From the NCBI GenBank assembly GCA_025350625.1, contig JANXXL010000041.1, positions 1 through 40,374 on the forward strand: a DNA stretch of 40,374 bases. The letters are read 5' to 3'. Numbering within the stretch: the stretch's first letter is position 1; each line of letters begins with the position of its first letter. Below are positions 15,350 through 23,761 of this stretch, in pieces. The position numbers were made by a program, and so were the translations under genes. Origin of the DNA: Bryobacterales bacterium (GTDB taxonomy: Bacteria > Acidobacteriota > Terriglobia > Bryobacterales > Bryobacteraceae). The notes beneath the pieces are model-generated. The model did not search any database and was not told the origin of the DNA. It saw nothing but the letters and a program-made list of their open reading frames with translations.

Positions 15350-17002
15350 TCAGAACGTAAAGGCCAGATGAGATTGATACCGGAAGGTGGTGTTATACCC
15401 CTGCTGGAGCGGGACAAAAAAGTTGTGGGCAGGGTCATTCCGGGCGATTCCATGCTGGATAAATAAGCGGTTTTCCCAAGCCAGCCAACGGGTTATGCCG
15501 AAATTGACGCGAATAGTGTTGTCTTTAATGTTCACACCGGCTCCGGTTCCGACGTCGTCGTCGGTGAACTGCGAGACGAAAGCGTTCGCGGGCTTGAAAA
15601 AGTAGGCATATTGGAATTGGACATCGCCCATTTTTGCCGCTTGGCCGATGCTTGCTCCCAACATGTAGCCGTTATTCTGGATACTAGCGGCTTTATTGTG
15701 GGAACCCTGCAGGAACAACACAAACGGAAAGCTGTGCCCTTTCCACTCCCTACCGGAGTAATACAAATTTCCGCCGTAGTGGATCACATCGAAACCGCCC
15801 GCATAGTAGATCGCGCCGCCGGGGGTGGTGGTCGCGTTGCCGACCTGCGTTAGATTACCGATGAGCGTCGCACCCAGCACCGGGTTGGCAACAAATCCGG
15901 TTCCAGCGGATGAGGCTAGTTGGATTTGGTTAGCCTCCCGAACGGTGGAGTAGCCGGCTTGAAAATCCATACGCCACTTCTTGCCCAAATTGCTGCCGAC
16001 CACTACGCCCTGGTCGAATAAATCAGGCGACGGCACTCGCTGACCCTGCAAATAGCCTGCGCTCAAATAAGGCGACCCCGCCGGTACGATCTGTACGTTG
16101 GGGTTGGCCAAAATATACTGCCCACCTCGGAATTCAGCGAAGAAACCGTTCTTGCCGGCAAAGTGGTAAGTCTCGTGGAAGCCGTTAAAGCGAACGTCGT
16201 CGTCCCATATGAACTGACGGTTGTCGGCGAAAATTTCCTGGGTCCGTCCAATGCGCAAGGTCAGACCCTTAAGCGGCATGAAGTCGGCATAGGCTTCGGC
16301 CAGCGAAAAAGGAGCTTTCGTTCCGAACCCGGCGAAGTCCGTGTCGTTGGTCAAAGCGTTACTGTAAGGCGCGGTCGAAAGCTGAAAATGGATGTGAGCC
16401 AGAGGCCGGTCGGAAGTGTCGCTATAAAGCAGATCCTTGTCAAAATTCAATCTCGCCCGATATCGCGAGCGGGCGTTCTGCAAGGCCGCGGCGGTCGAGT
16501 TTGCGGCACGGTCCTGCAAGTCGAAACGGTAACGGAAATCGCCGGAGAAGCGGAATCCGCCTAGATTTCGCAAGATGCCCTCCACCCGCCTGCTGAGGTC
16601 CGCGATCGTCGGACCGGCGCCAGGAGCGGCAGCGGGCGCCTGTGGATTGACCACCAGGGCGGAGGCTAGCGGAACGATTGCCGCGGTTTCTCCGGCGGGC
16701 AGGACCCCGGCCGTGCTGGCGACTTGGCCCAAATTCGGGAAAGCACTCAGTGGCGGGGCTTCGGCAAAAGCGGTAACGCCATGGTCATCCTTCCTTTGCT
16801 GCTGCGCCAGCAGTTGGCGAAGTTCATTAATCTGCCGCTGCTGATCCGCCAGTATTTGCCTGAGCTGTTCAATTTCCGACCCGGCCGGCGGCGCCGGTGA
16901 ATTGTTCGCAGCAGCCGCTTCGTCAGCCGCCGAAAGCGGAAGAATGGAACAGAGAAAGCAGGCTAGAAACACGCCTCCGCTGGACTGATTCATGTATCTC
17001 AT
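15350..17002 (-). CDS. Putative outer-membrane porin with N-terminal coiled coil
   Basis: The start at 17002 was chosen because AGGGAG lies seven bases before it; the frame runs back to 17062 without a comparable site. The 550-residue product has a signal peptide (about 1-25), then a Gln-rich coiled coil of about 30 residues starting SEIEQLRQIL. A Pro/Ala-rich linker follows, then a beta-barrel of about 380 residues with alternating aromatic strands, closing with the terminal Phe expected of BAM substrates. It resembles the phosphate-selective and general putative porins. The coiled coil could span the periplasm or trimerise, as in related proteins. It sits directly before pstS, so a role in phosphate or phosphate-ester entry is likely, by inference. 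Confidence 0.85.
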   Translation of the reverse strand: MRYMNQSSGGVFLACFLCSILPLSAADEAAAANNSPAPPAGSEIEQLRQILADQQRQINELRQLLAQQQRKDDHGVTAFAEAPPLSAFPNLGQVASTAGVLPAGETAAIVPLASALVVNPQAPAAAPGAGPTIADLSRRVEGILRNLGGFRFSGDFRYRFDLQDRAANSTAAALQNARSRYRARLNFDKDLLYSDTSDRPLAHIHFQLSTAPYSNALTNDTDFAGFGTKAPFSLAEAYADFMPLKGLTLRIGRTQEIFADNRQFIWDDDVRFNGFHETYHFAGKNGFFAEFRGGQYILANPNVQIVPAGSPYLSAGYLQGQRVPSPDLFDQGVVVGSNLGKKWRMDFQAGYSTVREANQIQLASSAGTGFVANPVLGATLIGNLTQVGNATTTPGGAIYYAGGFDVIHYGGNLYYSGREWKGHSFPFVLFLQGSHNKAASIQNNGYMLGASIGQAAKMGDVQFQYAYFFKPANAFVSQFTDDDVGTGAGVNIKDNTIRVNFGITRWLAWENRLFIQHGIARNDPAHNFFVPLQQGYNTTFRYQSHLAFTF

Positions 17003-17050
17003 CGATTTGCTCCCTGTTGATAGCCTCACGCTGAAGGATGACTTGACGCG

Positions 17051-17068
17051 ATTATTTCGCAATGAATA
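17051..17068 (-). promoter_or_regulatory. Weak Pho-box-like repeat before the porin gene
   Basis: On the minus strand TATTCAT (17068-17062) and AAATAAT (17057-17051) are spaced by four bases. The units match the stronger sites less well, but the 11-bp period and the position 50-66 bases before the porin start fit. Confidence 0.3.
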
Positions 17069-17084
17069 TGAGCCTACGAATGGA

Positions 17085-17447
17085 TTAGCCCGCTCGATTC
17101 GTTATCGCTGCCTCCGCCGCCTGCACCGACTCAAAGCAAGGAAGCAATCCTTCGACGCGCGTCACCGCGAATAATGTCCGGATGCGCTCGGCGACCCCTG
17201 TAATCGCAAATCCGCGCCCGGTTCTCTGACACGACGTAAACGCGCTGACCAGGCACCCCAATCCGGCAGAATCCATGTAAGCAACGTTTGAAAGGTCGAG
17301 GATGATGGCCCTTGTGGTTTCTTGGCGGACCAGATGTTGGAAGTCGAAGAGAGTCTGGATCGTGAGGGGTCCGGTAAGCTTAAAAATTATTGCGCCGGAA
17401 ATGCTATCCAGGGTCTCAATCTTAATGGTCGGGGTGGATGGTGTCAC
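17085..17447 (-). CDS. STAS-domain anti-sigma factor antagonist
   Basis: The 120-residue product is a single STAS domain of the SpoIIAA/RsbV type. The phosphorylatable serine is in YMDSAGLGCLV, at the usual position before helix 2, so it could be controlled by a serine kinase and a PP2C phosphatase. The N-terminal strand (FKLTGPLT) and the C-terminal helix are as in the family. In such modules the unphosphorylated antagonist releases a sigma factor from its anti-sigma factor. It lies between the kinase and the porin in the phosphate cluster and has a Pho-box-like site before it. No anti-sigma partner is in this window; a PP2C phosphatase is encoded at 22732-23658 but of a different subtype. 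Confidence 0.88.
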   Translation of the reverse strand: MTPSTPTIKIETLDSISGAIIFKLTGPLTIQTLFDFQHLVRQETTRAIILDLSNVAYMDSAGLGCLVSAFTSCQRTGRGFAITGVAERIRTLFAVTRVEGLLPCFESVQAAEAAITNRAG

Positions 17448-17487
17448 AAATCAAATATGACTTTAACAATTGCCTGGTCACGTTTTT

Positions 17488-17516
17488 ATGAACATTACGT
17501 TACAATTGCGCTACAG
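17488..17516 (-). promoter_or_regulatory. Pho-box-like triple repeat before the STAS gene
   Basis: On the minus strand three 7-base units are each separated by four bases: CTGTAGC (17516-17510), TTGTAAC (17505-17499) and TGTTCAT (17494-17488). The spacers are GCAA and GTAA. It overlaps the end of the kinase gene and lies 41-69 bases before the STAS start. Confidence 0.6.
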
Positions 17517-18941
17517 TCGCCGCTTGCTGCCAGCAGACGAGGCGGAGGGGAGCAGAACGTGGAAGGTGGTTCCTTTACCGACCTGGCTTTCTACGGTTAC
17601 GACCCCGTTCATTCTTTCCACTACGTGCTTCACAATCGACAGTCCCAGCCCGGTGCCTCCCACCTGGCGTGAACGGGCTTTGTCCACGCGGTAGAATCTT
17701 TCGAAGATCCGGGGGAGATCCTGGGAGGGGATGCCGACGCCGCTGTCGGCGATGACCACGGCTACGCGGCCGTCGTCGTTTTGAGCCACTCTCACCCGGA
17801 CTTCCCCGTCAGGCCGGTTGAATTTTATGGCATTGGCCAGCAGGTTCAGAAAAGCCTGCTCCAGCCGCAAACGGCTGCCGGCTACATATAAGTCCTGGAT
17901 CTCTTCGCGGACAAACCGTACCTGGCGCTCGCGGGCTTCGGCGTCCACAGTGAGCAATCCGGATTCGAGCACGCCCCGCACGGAGACGATTTCCGTTTCC
18001 TGGTCTGCCGCGGATTCGAGTTCGGATAGCACCAGCAAATCGGCCGCAATGCTGCCTAGCCGAACCGCGTTTGCGCGAATGATTTCGACGAATTTTGTAC
18101 GGTTTTCAGTATCGTCAAGTGCACCATTGAGGAGGGTGTCGGCGTAGCCGATGATGCCGGCAAGCGGAGTCCGCAATTCGTGGGAAACGTTGGCGACGAA
18201 GTCCTTGCGCACCTGCTCCAGGCGCTCCAGATCGGTAATGTCGTGGAAAATGGCGATGACGCCACGGCCGGAGGGCATCGCCAGTTGGGTGGCGGTTACC
18301 TCGAAAGTGTGAGGAGTGTCGGAAAAAAGATGGAAGCGCAGCTTGCCGGGGTCGCCAGTCGTGCGCACGGCTTGAATAAGCTCGTAAAGCAGCGGCTCGC
18401 GAACAATTTGCAGCAGTCCCATCCCCTGATAGCGGTCTCCGCGGAATCCCGTGGCGCCAAGGAGAGCCTGATTACAGAAGGTCACCTTTAATTCGGGATC
18501 GACGGCCAGTACTCCCTCGGCCATGCCGGCCAGAATTGCCTCGCGGCGCGCGGATTCGAAACGAAGGTTGCTCACCAGGCCGCGCAATTCCTGGCCGACG
18601 CCCGTCAGCGAGCGTTCTAGCGATCCTAGATCGTCGTTCGGTTCGGAGAATGCACGCCGGTTCGTTTCACTGCCGAGTAACTCCTCCGCCGTTCGCTTCA
18701 GACGCCTGACACGAGAGGTCAACAAGCGGGAAACCAAAAGCGCAACGGCTGCGGCCAGGAGGGCTGCGCCTGCCGAGATCTCCAGCACCAGGGATCGAAC
18801 CACGGAGGCAACCGGGGCGCCGATGCTTACTGCGTATGTGGTCAGCGCATAATTTAGCGCCAGGAGCGTCAGCACAACGAGCGCGATGGCAGTGGCCACA
18901 AGCCGTCGAAACAAGGAACTGCTCATTGAACGCGTCCGCAT
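17511..18941 (-). CDS. phoR: PhoR-like sensor histidine kinase
   Basis: A membrane histidine kinase of about 476 residues. It has two hydrophobic segments near the N-terminus with only a short loop between them, as in PhoR, then a HAMP-like linker (SRVRRLKRTAEELLG). A PAS domain follows (AILAGMAEGVLAVDPELKVTF region), then the phosphoacceptor His254 in NVSHELRTPLAG, the N box NLLANAIKFN and G boxes DSGVGIP and GGTGLGLSIVK. The lack of a large periplasmic domain and the position before the pst genes support PhoR. The open frame reaches 19004, but starts at 18941 or 18926 leave room for the divergent promoter with a Pho-box-like repeat. No response regulator gene is adjacent, which is unusual. 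Confidence 0.88.
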   Translation of the reverse strand: MRTRSMSSSLFRRLVATAIALVVLTLLALNYALTTYAVSIGAPVASVVRSLVLEISAGAALLAAAVALLVSRLLTSRVRRLKRTAEELLGSETNRRAFSEPNDDLGSLERSLTGVGQELRGLVSNLRFESARREAILAGMAEGVLAVDPELKVTFCNQALLGATGFRGDRYQGMGLLQIVREPLLYELIQAVRTTGDPGKLRFHLFSDTPHTFEVTATQLAMPSGRGVIAIFHDITDLERLEQVRKDFVANVSHELRTPLAGIIGYADTLLNGALDDTENRTKFVEIIRANAVRLGSIAADLLVLSELESAADQETEIVSVRGVLESGLLTVDAEARERQVRFVREEIQDLYVAGSRLRLEQAFLNLLANAIKFNRPDGEVRVRVAQNDDGRVAVVIADSGVGIPSQDLPRIFERFYRVDKARSRQVGGTGLGLSIVKHVVERMNGVVTVESQVGKGTTFHVLLPSASSAGSKRRL

Positions 18942-18997
18942 CCAGCCTAGCAAGATTCCTGTAGCCGGTAGGGATTTGTGGCTCAAGATTGACGCAA

Positions 18998-19015
18998 TGT
19001 TCATCGAAATGTAAT
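18998..19015 (+). promoter_or_regulatory. Pho-box-like repeat before the Oar-like receptor
   Basis: TGTTCAT (18998-19004), CGAA and ATGTAAT (19009-19015) repeat the 7+4+7 layout of the sites before pstS and the STAS gene; the unit TGTTCAT is identical to one in the STAS site. Ten bases downstream is TATGGT, a possible -10, which would place the transcript start just before the ATG at 19041. Confidence 0.5.
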
Positions 19016-19040
19016 GGCTCGATTGTTATGGTGAAAAGCG

Positions 19041-22000
19041 ATGAAACCCCTGCTGCTATTGCTCTTCTTTTCCGTTTATGCCTTGGCTCAATCCGGCCAG
19101 GGACGCATAGTGGGCACGGTGACCGACTCCTCGGGCGCTGTGCTTCCAAAATCAGTGGTAACTGTTACAGAAAACAAGACTGGCGCCAAGCGCGAGGTCG
19201 CGCCAGACGAAAAAGGGTATTACACTATCACTAATCTGGCTCCTTCGATCTATACAGTGATCGTAACAGCGGTGAATTTCGCGCCGGCCGAAGTGCGGGA
19301 CTACATCCTCAGCGCTGGACAGGAACGCAATCTGAACCTATCCTTGCAACCCGGAAGCGTGGCTACCGAAGTCAATGTGGTTTCGGGCGAATTGACGGAA
19401 GTGGAGACCTCCTCAGCGGCCATCGGCGCGAACGTCAACTCGCGCGAAGTGGCGACCTTGCCGCTCAACGGTCGGCAACTTTCGCAACTCTATCTGCTTA
19501 CGCCGGGCGCGCAGACGGCCGGAGGCGGATCGTTCGACAATATCCGGTTTAGCGGACGTGCCAATCAGCAGAATGCCGTGCGCTTCGATGGCATTGAGGC
19601 GAGCTCGGTTATCGATGCCTCGCCGGGCAATCTGAACGGTGAAATTTCAACGGGTTTCCGCTTGCAGTCCAGCCTGGAAACGGTGGCCGAGTTTCGGGTG
19701 GAGTCCAGCAACTACCCAGCGGAATTCGGCACAGGAACCGGGGGCCAGATTAGCGTGGTCACCAAGTCTGGAGGCAACACCTTCCACGGCGGCTTGTTCG
19801 AATACTTCCGAAACAACGCGTTGGATGCCCGTAACTACTTCGATGGCGCGAAAAAGTCGCCCCTGCGGCTAAACCAGTACGGCGGCTCGATTGGTGGACC
19901 CATCAAGAAAGACAAGCTGTTCTTTTTCGCGGCAATGGAAATATTGACACAGCGAGCAGGCGTGAACCTGGTGGGAACGGTGCCCAGCGCTGCAGCGCGA
20001 GCGCGTGCCGTGGCTTCGATCAAACCGCTGCTGGCCGGTTACCCGAACGGTGCTCCCACCAGCAATCCGGATCTGGACCTGGCGCGGCTCTCGACTTCCG
20101 TTGCGCAGGATGAATACTTTGGCAGTATGCGCTTGGACTACCACATCAGCGACAAGCTGAATGCCTACCTGCGTTACAATCGCGACCAGGGCTATCTGCA
20201 CGCGCCCCTCGATGTGAGCGGCTCTTTTTCGGTGGTGACCGCAGTTCCTCAGAATGCGGTTTTGGGTATTCAGCAGATCCTGTCGCCCTCAGTCATTAAT
20301 GAAACCAAGGTGGGATTCAACGGCTCCAAGACTCGGATTGCCGGCTTTGCCCCGCCCATTCCGGGTATAGACACCAGCGCGTTTGCGATCAGCTTTACCG
20401 GTACCGTCGCCATTCCGGGCGTAGGAGGCCAGGGTGCTTCTGCGGGCGCTTCGTCCGTCGGCAACTTGATTCGCAGCAACAGCACGCAGAACGGACGTTC
20501 CCAGCCTTACACCACCTATACGCTGTCTTTTATTGACAGCCTGAACGTCACACATCGGAGCCATGCGATGAAGTTCGGCTTCGAGCTACGTCCGGTTAGG
20601 ATTTATACGGACCGTTTGGGCGGCGCTACTTACACGTTCTCGAATCTGGACGGTCTGCTAAACAACAAGCCGACGGGAATTCAGGTGCTCGGCGACACCA
20701 GCGCGCCCGACCCGTTCAATGGCGGTGCGACCGGAAATCGTTTTGTAAAACAATACTATTTAGTCGGCTACGCGCAGGACGAGTGGAAGATCCGCCCTAA
20801 CTTCACCATGAGCTATGGCCTGCGCTACGAGTATTACCACCCGCTCACCGAAGACCGAAACCTTTCAGTGCTGTTCAACGCCAACACCGGCCAGATCATG
20901 CCGAACACCACCCCGTGGTATAAGAGCAAGAAAACCAACTTCGGACCCCGTATGGCCTTTAGCTGGGCGCCCGAGATATTCAAGAACAGGACTGTGTTCC
21001 GCATCGGAGCCGGTTATTTCTATGGGCCGGGCCAAACGGAGGACCAGATCCAGCCGATCGACTCCGACCGCGCCAGCGCGAACCTGAGTTCGGGCGCGTT
21101 CCCCATAATTCCGTCGCAGGTCCTGGCAGGTTTCACGGCGACAAACCACCCCAATTACCAACCCCGCGCCTACCCGCCCGACGAGTACACGCTTCCCGAG
21201 AAGATCCTGTCTTACACTGCGTCCGTACAACAACAGCTCCCTGGCAACGCCATCCTAACTGTGGCTTACGTGGGCAGCCAGGGCCGCAACCTGTTCCTGC
21301 GCTCGTGGACCAATCGCCTGATTGGAGTGAACCCGACTACCGGCTCACCGATCCTCCAATACGGTTCCCAATTTGCCCAGATCGACTACAAGACCAGCGG
21401 CGGTACCGACCACTACGATTCCCTTCAAACCACTCTCAACCGTCGATTCGCGAAAGGCCTGACTACTGGATTCCAGTGGACGTACGCGCATAGCATCGGC
21501 GATACCGGCGGATCGAACGAAGCTCAGACCACGCAGAATCCCTTCAATTTCAACCAGGATAGGGGTAACAATGCGTTTGACGTGCGCCATAGCGCCAATC
21601 TGTCGGTGCTGTATGCGGTTCCCGTCAAGTTCCAGAACAAGGTTGCGAAGTCAGTGCTGGGCGGATGGGAAGCGGGCGGCATTATGAACGCCCGCACAGG
21701 TTTGCCGGTGGACGTCACGCTTTCACGCCCGGATATTATCTGGCAGATCAACGGCACCAACACCTATGTCAATGCCTTAAGCAACGTTCCCGCAGGCCAG
21801 ACGGCGACCGCGATCATTAACAACCCCTACGGCGGCGCATTCCGCAACAATCGCCGCCCCAACCTGGTAGCGGGCGTGGATCCCTTCCTGCACACCGCTG
21901 ACGGCAAGGTATTTTTGAATCCAGCCGCTTTTTCGATTCCGCAACCGGGAACCTTCGGGAACCTGGGCCGCTTCCTTTTGCACGGTCCAGGGTTAACGCA

Positions 22001-22280
22001 GTTCGACTTCACCCTCCACAAGCGCTTCGACCTTAGTGAGAGGCAGAGCCTGGAGTTCCGAGCAGAGATTTATAACATTCTCAACCACACCAATTTCGCG
22101 AACCCGCCGGCCGTCCTCTCGAACGCGCTAGGCATCAGCGGCAGCAATCTGCAGCCGGGTCAGCCGTTTACTTCCGCGGCATCCGGAAGCGCCTTTGGTA
22201 TTGCTAACTCAACCGTAAGCAAGGACGTGGGACTGGGGGCGCAGCGCCAAATCCAGTTCTCACTACGATATAACTTCTAG
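19041..22280 (+). CDS. Oar-like TonB-dependent outer-membrane receptor
   Basis: The 1079-residue product has a signal peptide (about 1-16) and a carboxypeptidase-regulatory-like domain (about 20-105: GRIVGTVTDSSGAVLPKSVV). Then a plug-like region (LPLNGRQLSQLYLLTPGAQ; GGQISVVTKSGGNTFHGGLFEYFRN) and a beta-barrel with many aromatic strands and a final RYNF follow. It is the Oar/Solibacter type that is greatly expanded in Acidobacteria; substrates are mostly unknown, though peptides or glycans are suspected. Here it stands divergent to the PhoR-like kinase, with a Pho-box-like repeat between them. Uptake of a phosphorus-containing substrate is therefore a possible role, by inference. The gene appears complete. 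Confidence 0.9.
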   Translation: MKPLLLLLFFSVYALAQSGQGRIVGTVTDSSGAVLPKSVVTVTENKTGAKREVAPDEKGYYTITNLAPSIYTVIVTAVNFAPAEVRDYILSAGQERNLNLSLQPGSVATEVNVVSGELTEVETSSAAIGANVNSREVATLPLNGRQLSQLYLLTPGAQTAGGGSFDNIRFSGRANQQNAVRFDGIEASSVIDASPGNLNGEISTGFRLQSSLETVAEFRVESSNYPAEFGTGTGGQISVVTKSGGNTFHGGLFEYFRNNALDARNYFDGAKKSPLRLNQYGGSIGGPIKKDKLFFFAAMEILTQRAGVNLVGTVPSAAARARAVASIKPLLAGYPNGAPTSNPDLDLARLSTSVAQDEYFGSMRLDYHISDKLNAYLRYNRDQGYLHAPLDVSGSFSVVTAVPQNAVLGIQQILSPSVINETKVGFNGSKTRIAGFAPPIPGIDTSAFAISFTGTVAIPGVGGQGASAGASSVGNLIRSNSTQNGRSQPYTTYTLSFIDSLNVTHRSHAMKFGFELRPVRIYTDRLGGATYTFSNLDGLLNNKPTGIQVLGDTSAPDPFNGGATGNRFVKQYYLVGYAQDEWKIRPNFTMSYGLRYEYYHPLTEDRNLSVLFNANTGQIMPNTTPWYKSKKTNFGPRMAFSWAPEIFKNRTVFRIGAGYFYGPGQTEDQIQPIDSDRASANLSSGAFPIIPSQVLAGFTATNHPNYQPRAYPPDEYTLPEKILSYTASVQQQLPGNAILTVAYVGSQGRNLFLRSWTNRLIGVNPTTGSPILQYGSQFAQIDYKTSGGTDHYDSLQTTLNRRFAKGLTTGFQWTYAHSIGDTGGSNEAQTTQNPFNFNQDRGNNAFDVRHSANLSVLYAVPVKFQNKVAKSVLGGWEAGGIMNARTGLPVDVTLSRPDIIWQINGTNTYVNALSNVPAGQTATAIINNPYGGAFRNNRRPNLVAGVDPFLHTADGKVFLNPAAFSIPQPGTFGNLGRFLLHGPGLTQFDFTLHKRFDLSERQSLEFRAEIYNILNHTNFANPPAVLSNALGISGSNLQPGQPFTSAASGSAFGIANSTVSKDVGLGAQRQIQFSLRYNF

Positions 22281-22326
22281 TCGAACCGGCTAGAGAATTT
22301 CGGCTGCGATTCCGTACTTCACAGAT

Positions 22327-22716
22327 GTGAGTCCTATAATCGTGGCCTTTTTTTTGCTTCTGGCGACCTTGCATGCGCAGACCAAGGCGCCTCCCTCAAA
22401 GCCCATTGCCAGTCAAGGCGCAAGCGCCCAGCAAGACAAGGAGATGGAAGCTGTGATTCGCGCCAAGCTCGACAAATCGAAGATTGGCAAGGACGGATTC
22501 ACGGTACGTGTGCAGGGAGGCGTGGCTTTCTGGGAAGGCTCCACCGGCGTTGTGCAGCACAAGGGCGCCGCCACACGTATGGCGAGAACCGCCGGAGCCC
22601 GGCGCGTCGTGAATAACATCAAGATCAGTGATGCCGCGAAAGCGGCCGCGTCGGCGAACTTGGAACAGGGGCGTCGCCGGGCGCAGGTCACACGGGGAGA
22701 AGCGCGCAGCCAATAA
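22327..22716 (+). CDS. Secreted BON-domain-like protein
   Basis: The 129-residue product has a signal peptide (about 1-18, ending LHAQ) and a central region that reads like a BON domain. That region is an alpha helix EMEAVIRAKLDKSKI, a strand FTVRVQGGVAFWEGS, and a conserved Gly-containing turn, then a helix and the strand RRVVNNIKIS. BON domains occur in periplasmic and outer-membrane stress proteins such as OsmY. The C-terminus is a basic Ala/Arg-rich tail. The start is GTG 22327; GTG 22342 is an alternative and a TATAAT occurs between them (22334-22339). Confidence 0.75.
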   Translation: MSPIIVAFFLLLATLHAQTKAPPSKPIASQGASAQQDKEMEAVIRAKLDKSKIGKDGFTVRVQGGVAFWEGSTGVVQHKGAATRMARTAGARRVVNNIKISDAAKAAASANLEQGRRRAQVTRGEARSQ

Positions 22717-22731
22717 CGCTGTCTCTCTTTC

Positions 22732-23658
22732 CTAGCGGGCCGAAAAATACCACAGCCCGCTGAACGCCGCGGCCATCAATAGCAGGAATACGGCCGCGAG
22801 AACCCATCTTTTCTCGGGGACCGCTGCGGCGGGCACAGCTTCTGGAGGAGCCATCGGCGTGGTGTGCGGAGGTTGAGGCGCCCACTCGCCAAGCGCTCCG
22901 GAATCCGGTGTAATCGAAACCACGGTGACATTGTCCTGTGCGGGGTGACGGCGATCGAGTGTCCGCCACACCAGATTTTGCGGCCAGGACTGCGGATGGC
23001 CGCTCAAGCAGGCCAGAATTTCAGGTGCTTCGAGGGTCTTGAACATGCCATCGCTCGCCAGTAGAACGGTTTCTCCTGCTGCGACGGGCCGAGGTTCGAG
23101 GTTGCGGTCGATCTCCTGCAGATCGTGAATCCCGATAAAGCTGGTGAGTGATTCCCGCTCCGGGTGGCGCGCGGCCTCGGAGCGGGAAATCTGGCCCCGG
23201 TCGGCCGCCTGGTCCAGCAAATTCGCAAAAACGTGGGGACGATTGACCATGATTAACTCGCCGCCGCGTACGTGATATACCGCACTGTCTCCCACCGATA
23301 TGAAATATAAGGAGCCCGAGTGCAATGCCGCCGCCACCAGAGTGGTTCCGACGCCTTCCTTCAATCCAAGTTTCAGAGCAGCCTCGATAACCTGCTGATT
23401 GGCCGCGCGAGCGCTGCGCTCAAGCGCCGCAGGAATGCTTTCCCCGGGAGTCTTGTGGGCGTAGGCGTCCAAAAAAGTGCGGACCGCCGTCTCGCTCGCG
23501 ACGTCGCCGTGCTCCATGCCGCCCATACCGTCGCAGAGGACGGCCAGGAAACCTCCGTGAGCCATGAAGGTGCGGTTGAGCGGATCCGCCAATCCCAGGG
23601 AATCCTGCTGATAGCGGCGGGCTCCGATGTGTTGCGCGTGGGCCGCGAGATAGCGCAT
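22732..23658 (-). CDS. PP2C-family protein phosphatase with C-terminal membrane anchor
   Basis: The 308-residue protein has the PP2C metal-site motifs: RRYQQDSLG near residue 15, VLCDGMGGMEHGDVAS near residue 40, GTTLVAA, FISVGDSAVYHV, LLASDGMFK and the late DNVTVV. It dephosphorylates Ser/Thr residues in bacterial kinase networks. After the catalytic domain (about 1-245) comes a Pro/Ala-rich linker and one membrane helix at the very C-terminus (WVLAAVFLLLMAAAFSGLWYF). The phosphatase domain should therefore face the cytoplasm, tethered to the inner membrane. It is divergent from rpoN. A TATAAT at 23676-23671 lies only 12 bases before the ATG. The partner kinase is not in the window. Confidence 0.9.
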   Translation of the reverse strand: MRYLAAHAQHIGARRYQQDSLGLADPLNRTFMAHGGFLAVLCDGMGGMEHGDVASETAVRTFLDAYAHKTPGESIPAALERSARAANQQVIEAALKLGLKEGVGTTLVAAALHSGSLYFISVGDSAVYHVRGGELIMVNRPHVFANLLDQAADRGQISRSEAARHPERESLTSFIGIHDLQEIDRNLEPRPVAAGETVLLASDGMFKTLEAPEILACLSGHPQSWPQNLVWRTLDRRHPAQDNVTVVSITPDSGALGEWAPQPPHTTPMAPPEAVPAAAVPEKRWVLAAVFLLLMAAAFSGLWYFSAR

Positions 23659-23670
23659 CGGAAACGCTCT

Positions 23671-23676
23671 ATTATA
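23671..23676 (-). promoter_or_regulatory. Likely -10 box of the PP2C gene
   Basis: On the minus strand a perfect TATAAT sits 12 bases before the start codon at 23658, so the transcript would have a leader of about six bases. The expected -35 reads TGATGG, a partial match. Confidence 0.5.
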
Positions 23677-23761
23677 GCGTGTTTGCAGTACCCCATCACA
23701 CGGCGGATGGTGTATTTTTCGCGTTTTGATTTCAGCATCCGGTGTTAGGATGGGACTAGTT

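Noticed and set aside
22278..22294. Terminator after the Oar-like receptor
   Set aside because: A short CTAG/CTAG hairpin with one wobble pair is present, but there is no T run and the stem is weak.
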